This document shows, one piece after another, positions 15,294 to 24,683 of a DNA stretch of 64,000 bases (position 1 is its first letter; each line of letters starts with the position of its first letter). The notes beneath the pieces were generated by a model. It was not told the origin of the DNA, made no database searches, and saw only the letters and a list, made by a program, of their open reading frames with translations. Source of the stretch: SIG603 sp963611165 (GTDB lineage Bacteria > Bacillota > Clostridia > Oscillospirales > Acutalibacteraceae); NCBI GenBank assembly GCA_963611165.1, contig CAVDQG010000003.1, forward strand, positions 54,418 through 118,417, written 5' to 3'. A program made the position numbers and the translations under genes.

Positions 15294-17936
15294 ATGAAGA
15301 GATTATCAAAGGTGTTTGTCCTTTTTGTGGCACTCGCTCTGACAATGACGGTTTGCTCGCCGATTGTCGAGAAGACGGGTGTGACGGCTGTGGCAGACTC
15401 GACATCAATCAATTTTTACGGTGCTCTGAATGCACACACTCCGCTTTTGGCAACAGCCAAGGAAAACTCTCTTATCTATCAGAGAATAGGCAAAGGAACG
15501 ACCGTGGAAATTCTTTCCGAAACCGGAAACTATTACTACGTTAAAGTTGGCAGTCTGACGGGCTATCTCCCAAAGAACAGAGTTAATACATTCAATGCCA
15601 ATTTGATATCAAATGCCGATTTCAAGGTTGGTGCGGGACGTAGTTACAGGACGATAGCTTCGCTTTCTTCGGGAACAAATATATTTGTTATTTCAAAGAA
15701 AACAAACTGGAGCTATGTCATGTATAACGGACAGAAGGGATGGATTCCCAATTCCGCTATCAGAAGATACTCGATAAGCAAGGTTTCCACAGCTACCGAC
15801 AGCGTGGCTACCTTTAATGTCAAGGCAAGCGTTCGCAGTGCCGCATCGTCCGCCTCCGAAAGCCTTACTTATTGCGGAGTCGGCACACAGGTTAAGGTTC
15901 TTTCAGTCGGTGAGAGCTGGACGAGAGTTCAGGTCGATTCAAAGGTCGGCTATGTTTCCACCAACTACTTAAGACGAGGAAACGGATATGTTAAATCCGC
16001 AAATACAAAATTAAGAGGCTCTGCTTCCGATACGGGAAGTGTTCTCTCGGTTCTTTACAGAGACGAAAGAATAACTATTGTAAATCAGGGCACCAAGTGG
16101 ACTCAGGTTATCGTAGGCGGAGTAAGAGGTTATATTCTTACAAGTGCCATTGCCAAGGATAAGGTTTATTCTATAAGCGGCTCTGCTTCTGCAACTCAGA
16201 TTTACACCGTGACGGCTACTGTTCCGCTGAAGAGCGGAAAGGGCTCAGGCTCAACTCTTGCTACCCTCGAAAAGGGCGATACGGTCTATTATGTTTCACA
16301 GTCCGGCAGCTACTATCAGGTTAAGTCCGGCACAAAAACAGGCTACGTTCCTGCAAGCAAGGTAAAATACGGCAACGCAAAAATTCTTGCAAACGATACT
16401 CCCGTTAAGAGAGTGGCTGCCGCTTCGGGCGATACCATCCGCACATTAAGTCAGGGAACAAGAGTATGCGTTCTTTCAATAGTCAGAAGCTGGGCGAAGA
16501 TTCAGATAGGTGAAATTACAGGCTATGTTCAGGTAGGACTTTACGAGAAGGACTACACCGCAAACACAGACATAAGCCCCGACAGCCGGCTTCTCTTCAC
16601 AACAAAGGCAACAAAGCTTTATAAGAGCACAAGCTCATCATCGGGCACGATTGCAAGCCTTCCCAAGGGAACAATTCTCAATAAGGTTTGCAAGAGCTCA
16701 AGCGGCGCATTCTATCAGGTTGTTGTCGCGGGCAGAATCGGTTATGTTTATGCAAAGGATATCAGCTACGGCAACGGTATCGTAAGAGCAAACGGCACTC
16801 AGCTTTTGAGCTCACCGAACGCATCTTCATCTGTTGTCAGAACACTCAGCAGATACAACAAAATCACCATTCTCAAGGAGAGCGGAGATTACTATTACAT
16901 CACATACAGCGGAAAAACAGGCTATGTTCTCAAGCCGTTTGTCTGCAAGATAACAACGGGCTATTCTTTCTCGACTCTTGGGGCAAAGAAGCTTGTTATT
17001 AACGGAAATCTTTACAGCAGTGCATCGACATCAAGTTCTGTTAAGACATCAATTTCAGGCGGTCAGAGCGTATATGTAATCGAGAACAGCGGTGATTTCT
17101 ACAAGGTGGTTTACGGCAACAGAATAGGCTATGTCCACAAGGATGCGTTCAACCCTGTTTCATCGGGCAGAACAAACGCAGATCTTAAGCTTTATTCTTC
17201 AACCGATTCAAATCATTCGACTCTCGCATACATTCCGTCAGGCTCATCTGTTTCTATCGTCAAGGACTATGATGACAACTGGATGCAGATAAAATATGAT
17301 GGCAAGACGGGTTATGTTCTCTCAACTTATATCGACAGAACAAACAGCTCCGATTACACATGGAGAAACGAGAACGGCTACTGGTTTGCTTACGATAAGG
17401 CAGGAAACCGTGTAAGAGATGTCTCCGATATCGTAAGCGGCCCTTACAAAATCGTTACCTACAAGTACCAGTGCATTACCGTTGTTTACGCAAGATCAAG
17501 CGACGGCAGTTACAATCTGCCCGTTAAGGCTATGATTTGCTCACCCGGATACGGCACTCCCGAGGGAACCTACTATTCGCCGTCAAGCTTCCGCTGGTTG
17601 CAGATGGTCGGTGATACTTATGCTCAGTGGTGCACCGATATTATCGGAAGCTACCTTTACCATACAGTTCCCGATTGGACTCTCAACAATCTCGACCTTG
17701 AGGTTGACGAGTTCAATTACCTCGGCTCTATCCGCTCACTCGGATGCATAAGACTTCTTGCTTCCGACTGCAAGTGGATTTATGACAACACGAGTGCGGG
17801 TCAGGAGATTGAGATTACTCCGTACAACAATTCTCCTGTAAGCAAGCCTGCAAACATCTATGTTCCGAGCTGGCATTCTTGGGATCCGACAGATCCTACT
17901 GCTCACTACAAGTGTCTCGAGAACGGATGTCACTAA
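15294..17936 (+). CDS. Secreted ten-repeat SH3-like / L,D-transpeptidase (YkuD) protein (880 aa)
   Basis: An N-terminal signal sequence (basic start, then VLFVALALTMTVCS) leads into ten bacterial-SH3-like repeats of 55-65 residues, each ending in a GY[VIL] or GWIP strand, over about residues 35-690. The C-terminal domain carries the YkuD catalytic motif SLGCIRL (Cys near residue 818), with the preceding His replaced by Leu at SLGC. YkuD enzymes make 3-3 peptidoglycan cross-links or anchor proteins. The SH3 repeats would bind the wall. The tail ends CLENGCH. Its promoter is not clear; AGAGGA precedes the ATG and a strong terminator follows. Confidence 0.88.
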   Translation: MKRLSKVFVLFVALALTMTVCSPIVEKTGVTAVADSTSINFYGALNAHTPLLATAKENSLIYQRIGKGTTVEILSETGNYYYVKVGSLTGYLPKNRVNTFNANLISNADFKVGAGRSYRTIASLSSGTNIFVISKKTNWSYVMYNGQKGWIPNSAIRRYSISKVSTATDSVATFNVKASVRSAASSASESLTYCGVGTQVKVLSVGESWTRVQVDSKVGYVSTNYLRRGNGYVKSANTKLRGSASDTGSVLSVLYRDERITIVNQGTKWTQVIVGGVRGYILTSAIAKDKVYSISGSASATQIYTVTATVPLKSGKGSGSTLATLEKGDTVYYVSQSGSYYQVKSGTKTGYVPASKVKYGNAKILANDTPVKRVAAASGDTIRTLSQGTRVCVLSIVRSWAKIQIGEITGYVQVGLYEKDYTANTDISPDSRLLFTTKATKLYKSTSSSSGTIASLPKGTILNKVCKSSSGAFYQVVVAGRIGYVYAKDISYGNGIVRANGTQLLSSPNASSSVVRTLSRYNKITILKESGDYYYITYSGKTGYVLKPFVCKITTGYSFSTLGAKKLVINGNLYSSASTSSSVKTSISGGQSVYVIENSGDFYKVVYGNRIGYVHKDAFNPVSSGRTNADLKLYSSTDSNHSTLAYIPSGSSVSIVKDYDDNWMQIKYDGKTGYVLSTYIDRTNSSDYTWRNENGYWFAYDKAGNRVRDVSDIVSGPYKIVTYKYQCITVVYARSSDGSYNLPVKAMICSPGYGTPEGTYYSPSSFRWLQMVGDTYAQWCTDIIGSYLYHTVPDWTLNNLDLEVDEFNYLGSIRSLGCIRLLASDCKWIYDNTSAGQEIEITPYNNSPVSKPANIYVPSWHSWDPTDPTAHYKCLENGCH

Positions 17937-17966
17937 GTCAAGCAAAGTAAAATAGAATAAACGGAT

Positions 17967-17999
17967 GAAGACGCTCTCAGAATTTGAGAGCGTCTTTTT
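17967..17999 (+). terminator. Rho-independent terminator after the YkuD gene
   Basis: AAGACGCTCTCA pairs with TGAGAGCGTCTT, followed by TTT. Confidence 0.9.
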
Positions 18000-18043
18000 G
18001 AATAATTTTATGTCTTGAAATTCATAAACTCGGGCTTGATATA

Positions 18044-18073
18044 TTGCAACGATAGTTTTTTTTATGTTACAAT
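18044..18073 (+). promoter_or_regulatory. Candidate promoter for the ABC exporter pair
   Basis: TTGCAA (18044-18049), 18-nt spacer, TACAAT (18068-18073). A second -10-like TAAGAT followed by TAG lies at 18095-18103, so the true start is uncertain. Confidence 0.5.
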
Positions 18074-18167
18074 TATCAATTGTACGGATTTAACTAAGAT
18101 TAGTGTGTATCGATGAAAATCCTTACGGATAAAAAAGAGTAAATTACAACGAAGGGGAGAAATTTAA

Positions 18168-19979
18168 TTGGAGAAGAAACAGAAAAAAAGCACTATACTG
18201 CGTTTTTTCCCGTTTACGAAGGGCTTTAGGGGAATGTTCTTGACGTCGTTTCTTTTGGTTCTTATAAGCGTCGTCGCAAACTATCTGACACCTCAGGTGA
18301 TAAGAATAACGGTCGATTCTGTAATCGGAACAGAGCCGTTTGCACTGCCTGATTTTGCCGTTAACTTGATAAACAAAATCGGCGGAAGAGATGAGCTTGT
18401 GAAGCACATTGCAATTTGTGCGGCGGTATCTTTGGTGCTTGCGGTAATCACGCAGACGGCAGACCTTTTTGCAAGGCGGCTTCTTGCCAAGTCCTGCGAG
18501 GGCACCATTAAGAGAATAAGGGACAGACTTTTTTCGCACATTCAGCGCCTTCCGTATGAGTGGCATAACCGCAACCAGACAGGCGATATAATTCAGCGCT
18601 GTTCGACAGATGTCGAGACTATTCTGAGCTTTTTGAACGAACAGCTAACTGCCATGCTAAGAACCGTATTTTTGATAGTGGTTGCACTTATATTTATGAT
18701 ACCGATGAGCGCAAAGCTAAGCCTTATCGCAATAGGTTTTTTGCCGCTTACCATTGTCTATTCGTTCCTTTCGTATTCGCTTACGGCAAAGTTCTTTAAG
18801 GATGCGGACGAATGCGAGGGTCAGCTTACGGCGATCGCTCAGGAGAATTTCACGGGAGTTCGTGTGGTAAGAGCATTCGGAAGAGAGAAGTTCGAGCTTG
18901 AGAAGTTCCACGCAAAAAACGAGGAGTTCACGCAGAAATGGCAGAAACTTGGCAGAATCATGGGCTTTAACTGGGGTGCGGGAGATTTTCTCTCCTCTGC
19001 TCAGGCGATAGTCATTTGTATCGTGGGAGTTGTTTTCACGGTTAAGGGAGAGCTGACAAGCGGAGAATTTCTCGCATTTGTATCCTACAATTCCATGCTT
19101 ATCTGGCCGGTGAGAAACTTCGGAAGAATTTTGGCGGAGCTTTCCAAGACGAGTATAAGCTCGACGAGAATTTTCGAGATACTCGACGAGGAGGAAGAAA
19201 AGGACTGCGAAAATCCGTACACGGGAGAGATTAAGGGCGACATAGAATTTAAGAATGTCAGCTTTTCTTATAACGAAAACGGAGAAACTCTCGATAACAT
19301 AAGCTTCACCGTCAAGGAGGGAACAACACTCGGCATTCTCGGTTCGACCGGCTCGGGAAAGTCAACGCTTATGTATCTTCTCGACAGGCTCTATGAATTG
19401 CCGCGTGAAAACGGCAGCATAACCATAGGCGGAGTGGACATAAGGGACATGAAGCTCGAAAGCCTGAGAAGTAAAATCGGAATTGTTCTTCAGGAGCCGT
19501 TTCTTTTCTCAAAAAGCTTCAAGGAGACTATATCGGACGGTTCGCAGTATCACGACCTCGAGAGCGTGAGAAAATATGCTTCCTATGCGGTTATCGATGA
19601 CACTATCGCAAATTTTGCCGAGGGCTATGACACTCAGATAGGCGAAAGGGGAGTCACGATTTCGGGCGGTCAAAAGCAGAGAGTTGCCATTGCGAGAATG
19701 CTCATGCAGGAGACTCCGATAAAGATTTTTGACGATTCCCTTTCGGCTGTAGATATGGAAACGGACGCCATGATAAGAGAGTCGATTAACAAAAATGTCA
19801 GCGGAACCACGATAATCATTGCGCACAGAATTACAACGATTATGAATGCCGATAAAATCATCGTTCTCGATAAGGGCAGACTTGTCGAGGAGGGCACTCA
19901 CGAGGAGCTTATCCGTGAGGACGGATTCTATAAGCGCATTTACGAAACTCAGAAGGCACCGACCGAAGGAGGGGAATAA
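18168..19979 (+). CDS. ABC exporter half-transporter, degenerate-Walker-B subunit (603 aa)
   Basis: A TTG start with AAGGGGAG at the right distance. Six predicted membrane helices (residues about 20-310) precede an ATPase domain with Walker A GSTGSGKST, signature ISGGQKQR and H-loop IAHR. The Walker B is IFDDSLSAVD: aspartate stands where the catalytic glutamate should be. This matches one subunit of heterodimeric exporters such as BmrC/YheI of Bacillus. The next gene supplies the complementary subunit. Substrates of this class are usually drugs or peptides; none can be named here. Confidence 0.92.
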   Translation: MEKKQKKSTILRFFPFTKGFRGMFLTSFLLVLISVVANYLTPQVIRITVDSVIGTEPFALPDFAVNLINKIGGRDELVKHIAICAAVSLVLAVITQTADLFARRLLAKSCEGTIKRIRDRLFSHIQRLPYEWHNRNQTGDIIQRCSTDVETILSFLNEQLTAMLRTVFLIVVALIFMIPMSAKLSLIAIGFLPLTIVYSFLSYSLTAKFFKDADECEGQLTAIAQENFTGVRVVRAFGREKFELEKFHAKNEEFTQKWQKLGRIMGFNWGAGDFLSSAQAIVICIVGVVFTVKGELTSGEFLAFVSYNSMLIWPVRNFGRILAELSKTSISSTRIFEILDEEEEKDCENPYTGEIKGDIEFKNVSFSYNENGETLDNISFTVKEGTTLGILGSTGSGKSTLMYLLDRLYELPRENGSITIGGVDIRDMKLESLRSKIGIVLQEPFLFSKSFKETISDGSQYHDLESVRKYASYAVIDDTIANFAEGYDTQIGERGVTISGGQKQRVAIARMLMQETPIKIFDDSLSAVDMETDAMIRESINKNVSGTTIIIAHRITTIMNADKIIVLDKGRLVEEGTHEELIREDGFYKRIYETQKAPTEGGE

Positions 19980-21815
19980 ATGGATTTTAAATATGAGGAT
20001 ATGAAAGGCGTTTCGGGTTTCTCAACATGGAAGAAGCTCATGCCGACGATTAAGCCGTATGTGGGGCTTATGGCGAAGCTTGCCTTTTTCATGCTGCTTG
20101 CCTCGGCAGTGGACACATTTACGCCGCTAATGTCGGGCTATGCCGTAGACCTTTTTATCACAAAGGGCACGACAAAGGGACTTCCGATTTTTGCGATTGT
20201 GTGCGCCTTGGGCGGTCTTGCACTCGTGGTGAGTACCGTTATGATGGCAAAAATAGCCATTGATATCGAGATGTACATAAGCCGTGACTTGAAAAACAAG
20301 CTTTTTGACCACCTTCAAATTTTAGGTTTTGACTACTACAACACCACGCCTGTCGGAACGATACTTGCAAGAGCACTTTCCGATTCGGGAAAAATCGGAA
20401 CGGTTTTTGCGTGGAGTATGGTTGATATCGTGTGGTCTGTTGCTTTTGTTCTCGGCTCGATAGTTGTCATGTGCGTTATCAACATTAAGCTTGCCGCTCT
20501 CATCATTGTGATAATCCCGTTTATCGGCGTTATAACCTACTTTTTCCAGAAGAAGATATTGGCGGCAAACAGAGAGGTTCGTCATATCAATTCCGAGATA
20601 ACAAGAAACTTCAACGAGGGCATTTCGGGAGCGAAAACCTCGAAAACACTTGTTATCGAGAAGAAGAATGAGGAGCATTTTGAGGAGACAACCGAGCAGA
20701 TGAGGCAGTCTTCCATCCGTGCCGTAACGATAAATGCGATTTATGTTCCTATAGTCTCGTTTCTCACGTCCCTTGCCGTTGCGTTCGTTCTGACAAAGGG
20801 CGGTTCATCGGTAATTCTTGGGGACATAAGCGTTGGCGAGCTCACAATCTTTTTCAACTACGCACTTGTCATTGCCGACCCCGTTCAGCAGTTTGCAAGG
20901 ACGCTTTCAAGGCTTATTTCGACACAGGTAAATATCGAGAGATGCAATTATCTTCTTGAGATAGAGCCGCTTATCAAGGATAAGCCCGAGGTTGTGGAAA
21001 AATACGGAACGGTGTTCGAGCCGAAAAAAGAGAATTGGGAGCCGATTGAGGGTCATATCGTCTTTGACGACATAAGCTTTAAGTATCCTGACGGAACGGA
21101 CTACGTTTTGGAGCACTTCAGTCTTGATGTTCCCGCAGGCACAACGGTTGCGATAGTCGGAGAGACGGGAGCGGGAAAATCCACGCTTGTCAATTTGGCC
21201 TGCAGATTCTTTGAGCCGACAGACGGCAGAATTTTGATAGACGGTGTTGATTACCGTGAGAGAAGCTCGCTTTGGCTTCACTCGAACATCGGCTATGTTC
21301 TCCAGACGCCGCATCTTTTCTCGGGAACGGTCAAGGAAAATATCCGTTACGGAAGACTTGACGCTACAGATGAGGAGATTGTGGCGGCGGCTAAGCTTGT
21401 CTCGGCTCATGACTCGATTATGAGAATGGAAAAGGGATACGACAGCGATGTCGGCGAGGGCGGCGACCAGCTTTCAACCGGAGAAAAACAGCTGATTTCC
21501 TTTGCGAGAGCGGTTCTTGCAGACCCGAAAATCTTCGTTCTCGATGAGGCGACCGCTTCAATCGATACGAGAACGGAACAGCTCATCCAGAATGCAATTT
21601 CCAAGCTTCTCGGAACAAGAACAAGCTTCCTTATTGCTCACCGACTTTCCACTATCCGTCAGGCGGATATGATTTTGGTGGTTAAGGGCGGAAAGATAAT
21701 TGAGCGTGGAACGCACTTCGAGCTTATGAAGCAAGGCGGTTACTATGCTGATCTTTACAATAAGCAGTTCTCTGAGGAGAGTACAAAGAAAATCTTCGAG
21801 AGTGAAAATGCCTGA
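19980..21815 (+). CDS. ABC exporter half-transporter, canonical-Walker-B subunit (611 aa)
   Basis: Starts on the base after the previous stop. A transmembrane domain (residues about 30-310) is followed by an ATPase with Walker A GETGAGKST, Walker B VLDEATASID (catalytic Glu present) and H-loop IAHR. Its signature is LSTGEKQ rather than LSGGQ. In a heterodimer the altered signature would face the altered Walker B of the partner, producing one degenerate and one active ATP site, as in BmrCD/TmrAB-type exporters. A convergent terminator follows. Confidence 0.92.
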   Translation: MDFKYEDMKGVSGFSTWKKLMPTIKPYVGLMAKLAFFMLLASAVDTFTPLMSGYAVDLFITKGTTKGLPIFAIVCALGGLALVVSTVMMAKIAIDIEMYISRDLKNKLFDHLQILGFDYYNTTPVGTILARALSDSGKIGTVFAWSMVDIVWSVAFVLGSIVVMCVINIKLAALIIVIIPFIGVITYFFQKKILAANREVRHINSEITRNFNEGISGAKTSKTLVIEKKNEEHFEETTEQMRQSSIRAVTINAIYVPIVSFLTSLAVAFVLTKGGSSVILGDISVGELTIFFNYALVIADPVQQFARTLSRLISTQVNIERCNYLLEIEPLIKDKPEVVEKYGTVFEPKKENWEPIEGHIVFDDISFKYPDGTDYVLEHFSLDVPAGTTVAIVGETGAGKSTLVNLACRFFEPTDGRILIDGVDYRERSSLWLHSNIGYVLQTPHLFSGTVKENIRYGRLDATDEEIVAAAKLVSAHDSIMRMEKGYDSDVGEGGDQLSTGEKQLISFARAVLADPKIFVLDEATASIDTRTEQLIQNAISKLLGTRTSFLIAHRLSTIRQADMILVVKGGKIIERGTHFELMKQGGYYADLYNKQFSEESTKKIFESENA

Positions 21816-21827
21816 TATTTGAAAGAA

Positions 21828-21873
21828 AACAGCCTATGAGAAATTTCATTGAAAAATTCTCATAGGCTGTTAA
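21828..21873. terminator. Bidirectional terminator between the ABC pair and lrgB
   Basis: AACAGCCTATGAGAA (21828-21842) pairs perfectly with TTCTCATAGGCTGTT (21857-21871). It sits between convergent genes. Confidence 0.85.
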
Positions 21874-21883
21874 TTTTGGCTTA

Positions 21884-22573
21884 TTACAAAATGTGCGAAT
21901 AGATCGATACTCCGACAACAGTGAGTATACCTGCGACAACGACAGCAAGGCTTGAAAGAGCACCTTCGATTTCTCCGAGCTCCATTGCCTTTGATGTGCC
22001 GATTGCGTGGGACGCTGTGCCGAGGGCGATGCCTTTTGCGATAGGCTCTTCTATGCGGAAAATCTTAAGAATGAGATCGCCGAAAACATTTCCGAGTATT
22101 CCCGTGACGATGATTACCGCAACCGTGACGGCAACATAGCCGCCTTGCTCCTCAGAAACCGCCATACCGATTGCCGTTGTGATTGATTTCGGTAAAAAGG
22201 TGACGTATTCTTCATGACTGAACCTGAATAAAAGAGCGAGAACAAGAACTGTTGTGAGAGATGTTACCGCTCCTGCTGTTACGCCGGCAATGATTGCTTT
22301 CCAGTTATTTTTGAGAATCTGAAATTGCTCATAAAGCGGAATCGCAAGGCAAACAGTAGCCGGGGTGAGAAGATAGCTTATATATTTTGCGCCTTCGTAG
22401 TAGGTGTCATAGTCAATTCTGCATACGATAACGAAGATTATCGTGATAATAATTGAAATCAGAAGCGGATTTAAAAACGAACGGTTCCATTTCTTTTTCA
22501 GGTACATTCCCGCATAGTAAGCGGCAAGAGAGATGACCGCACCCATAAAGGTGGATTCTTGAAGTAAACTCAT
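21884..22573 (-). CDS. lrgB: LrgB/CidB family membrane protein (229 aa)
   Basis: A polytopic membrane protein with the family signature PKSITTAIGMAVSEEQGG and GTASHAIGTSKAMELGE near the C-terminus. LrgAB was first described as an antiholin-like modulator of murein hydrolase export; in Bacillus and Streptococcus related pairs take up pyruvate. Which applies here is open. It overlaps lrgA by 4 bases (ATGA). No lytS/lytR two-component genes are nearby. Confidence 0.93.
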   Translation of the reverse strand: MSLLQESTFMGAVISLAAYYAGMYLKKKWNRSFLNPLLISIIITIIFVIVCRIDYDTYYEGAKYISYLLTPATVCLAIPLYEQFQILKNNWKAIIAGVTAGAVTSLTTVLVLALLFRFSHEEYVTFLPKSITTAIGMAVSEEQGGYVAVTVAVIIVTGILGNVFGDLILKIFRIEEPIAKGIALGTASHAIGTSKAMELGEIEGALSSLAVVVAGILTVVGVSIYSHIL

Positions 22574-22935
22574 AGCTCTGTCTCCTTATCCTGAGATTTT
22601 CTGACGATGAGCTGAGTGACGACTCCTGCCACGCCCATAACCAAGAAGGTGGTTACGATGGTTACGATTATATACGAAACCCAAGATGAACCGATTACCT
22701 CCCATGATTCTACCAGTCCCACGGCTGCGGGGATGAACATAACGGGCATAATCTCAACCAAGAATTTTCCTGTTTCTTTGACGCTCTCAAGCGGTAAGAT
22801 TTTGGTTTGAAGTAAAATGAACAGCAGAATAATTCCGTAGATGCTTCCCGGTACGGGCAGCGGCAGAACGCTGTGAAGAAGATCTCCCGCAAAAGAGATG
22901 AGCAAAATAATTGTGAATTGCTTCAGATATTTCAT
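22570..22935 (-). CDS. lrgA: LrgA/CidA family holin-like membrane protein (121 aa)
   Basis: A four-helix membrane protein with the LrgA/CidA arrangement: LHSVLPLPVPGSIYGIILLF, then a FLVEIMPVMFIPAAVGLVE helix, then a C-terminal hydrophobic helix and short basic tail. It is translationally coupled to lrgB. Family members oligomerise in the membrane like holins and partner LrgB. A promoter and an upstream palindrome suggest regulated expression. Confidence 0.93.
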   Translation of the reverse strand: MKYLKQFTIILLISFAGDLLHSVLPLPVPGSIYGIILLFILLQTKILPLESVKETGKFLVEIMPVMFIPAAVGLVESWEVIGSSWVSYIIVTIVTTFLVMGVAGVVTQLIVRKSQDKETEL

Positions 22936-22992
22936 ATTTATTCCTTCTTTCCTCTGTTATGCCGGGATACGAAACGAGCATAACCGTATATT

Positions 22993-23021
22993 AAAATAGA
23001 CCTCATTTTTCCATTCGTCAA
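22993..23021 (-). promoter_or_regulatory. Promoter of lrgAB
   Basis: Read on the minus strand: TTGACG (23021-23016), 17-nt spacer, TATTTT (22998-22993), about 60 nt upstream of lrgA. Confidence 0.6.
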
Positions 23022-23047
23022 TAGGAAATTAAATTTTTTTTGGTAAA

Positions 23048-23064
23048 TATGAAACAATTTCATA
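23048..23064. promoter_or_regulatory. Perfect palindrome upstream of the lrgAB promoter
   Basis: TATGAAA-CAA-TTTCATA, two 7-bp arms, about 27 bp upstream of the -35 box. The position fits an activator site; no regulator is known. Confidence 0.45.
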
Positions 23065-23148
23065 CTTAGGCTTAGTGCTAAATCCACAAAGAGAAGATGT
23101 TTAATTTTGGAATTAAGAAATAAAAGCGAAAGTTCTGACAAAAGAAAT

Positions 23149-23171
23149 GCACTCCGTTTTGTTCGGAGTGC
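23149..23171 (-). terminator. Terminator after the DUF1015 gene
   Basis: GCACTCCG pairs with CGGAGTGC; on the minus strand the stem is followed by TTTCTTTTG. Confidence 0.75.
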
Positions 23172-23181
23172 ACCAATAAGT

Positions 23182-24468
23182 TTACTTTAATTTAAGATCG
23201 TTTATGCAAAGCCCCGTGATGATTTTCGGGTAGAAGTAGGTGGATTTCTGCGGCATTTTCTCGCCTGCTCTTGCGACAGCGCCGATTTCTTCGACTCTTG
23301 TCGGATTGATGATGAATGCGCACTGGGCGTTCTTTGCGTCAACCTCGCTTATTGCCTCGTCAAAGGAGCGAGTGTAAACAAGGTTTTTTCCGCTTGCCAT
23401 GTTTTCCTTGTCGATTCCCAAGAGCTTCTCGAGAATGAGGGAGTGAAGAACGGATACATCAAGGCCACGGGACGCCTCGCTCTTATCGGGAAGAACGCTT
23501 TCCATTACGCTCAAATCCTTAAGCGTGAGAAGTGTCCACTTTCCGTTTCCACCGTAGTAGCCGAATGCTTTTTTGCCCTCGTTATAAAGCTCTGTGAGCT
23601 TTTTCTCCATGTCGGAAACGTCTTCTCTTTCCTCTGCGAAGAAAAATTCCTTGCAGTCGTTCATGAGCTTTTCGCCGTCAAAGTTTTCAATACCCTTGAT
23701 AAGGCGGTGAGTCGGGAAAACTACAAGACCGGGGTGAGCCATATCGACAAGCATCATCATGACGTAGTTTGAGCCCGGGCAGTAGATACCGTTTTCACGG
23801 CAGTAGTTTCTGAAATTGATTGCGGTTTCGTAGCGGTGGTGGCCGTCTGCGATATAGAGCTTTCTGTCGGCAAAGTCCTCGGCGATGGCGGCGATGGAAA
23901 GCTTGTCGTTTACTACCCACATGCGGTGAATGACAAGTCCGTTGTCAAACTCATATCTCGGCTTTGTTGTGGAAGCGAGGTTATCGAGCCTGTTGCTTGT
24001 GACATGCTTCTCGTCAATATATAGTGAATAAATCTGCGAGAAGTTGCAGAAGGTGGACTTCATAAGGTTAAGTCTGTCTTCTTTTGCCTTGGAGAGAGTT
24101 TCCTCATGCGGAAGGACTATTCCCGCAGAGAAGTCCTCAACCTGAACTCGGCAGATGAAGCCGCGAAGCTTCTTTGTTTCTCCGTGGTCAACCTGAGTTT
24201 TGAACTCCTCTTCGTAGATATAAATTCCCTCTTCCTCGTCGTGGGTCATGATATCGTTCTCGAGCCACTCGTCAAGAAGGCTCTTTGCCTCCTCGTAAGG
24301 ATTCTCGCCCTTGGGGAGCTCAAGTCTAATCATATTGTAGGGATTGTTCTCAAGAAGTGAAAGTCGCTGACTTTCTGGTACAATGTCATACGGGGGACAG
24401 GTGAGGTCTTTGATGTCGCCTGCCTTCTCTGTGTATCGGACAGCTCTGAAAGCTTTGATTTCAGCCAA
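23182..24468 (-). CDS. DUF1015 family protein (428 aa)
   Basis: The conserved N-terminal FRAVRYTEKAGDIKDLTCPPYDIV (read in two parts) and the DGHHRYETAINFR motif identify the DUF1015 family (COG4198), uncharacterised but widespread in clostridia. The His-His pair in DGHHRYE suggests a ParB/sulfiredoxin-like nucleotide-binding fold; this is family inference. The start codon is TTG at 24468 with GGAAGA upstream, placing the first Met on MAEIKAF. Monocistronic with its own promoter and terminator. Confidence 0.85.
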   Translation of the reverse strand: MAEIKAFRAVRYTEKAGDIKDLTCPPYDIVPESQRLSLLENNPYNMIRLELPKGENPYEEAKSLLDEWLENDIMTHDEEEGIYIYEEEFKTQVDHGETKKLRGFICRVQVEDFSAGIVLPHEETLSKAKEDRLNLMKSTFCNFSQIYSLYIDEKHVTSNRLDNLASTTKPRYEFDNGLVIHRMWVVNDKLSIAAIAEDFADRKLYIADGHHRYETAINFRNYCRENGIYCPGSNYVMMMLVDMAHPGLVVFPTHRLIKGIENFDGEKLMNDCKEFFFAEEREDVSDMEKKLTELYNEGKKAFGYYGGNGKWTLLTLKDLSVMESVLPDKSEASRGLDVSVLHSLILEKLLGIDKENMASGKNLVYTRSFDEAISEVDAKNAQCAFIINPTRVEEIGAVARAGEKMPQKSTYFYPKIITGLCINDLKLK

Positions 24469-24513
24469 AATAATTCTTCCTTTCCTGTTTTTTTCTTTGG
24501 GGTGTTTGATTTG

Positions 24514-24542
24514 ATTTTACAGTGAAACAGCACTTTAGTCAA
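24514..24542 (-). promoter_or_regulatory. Promoter of the DUF1015 gene
   Basis: Minus strand: TTGACT (24542-24537), exactly 17 nt, TAAAAT (24519-24514), about 45 nt before the TTG start. Confidence 0.75.
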
Positions 24543-24683
24543 CTAAAATTTGAGGCTGAAAACGGCAGTCCCGTTTTTCTTGTGTGAACAATTTTATACG
24601 ATAACATTCACATATCCGTCACTTTACCGTTATATCATATCAAGCGGCAAAAAATATATACGACACGAAAGGAATGAATATAT

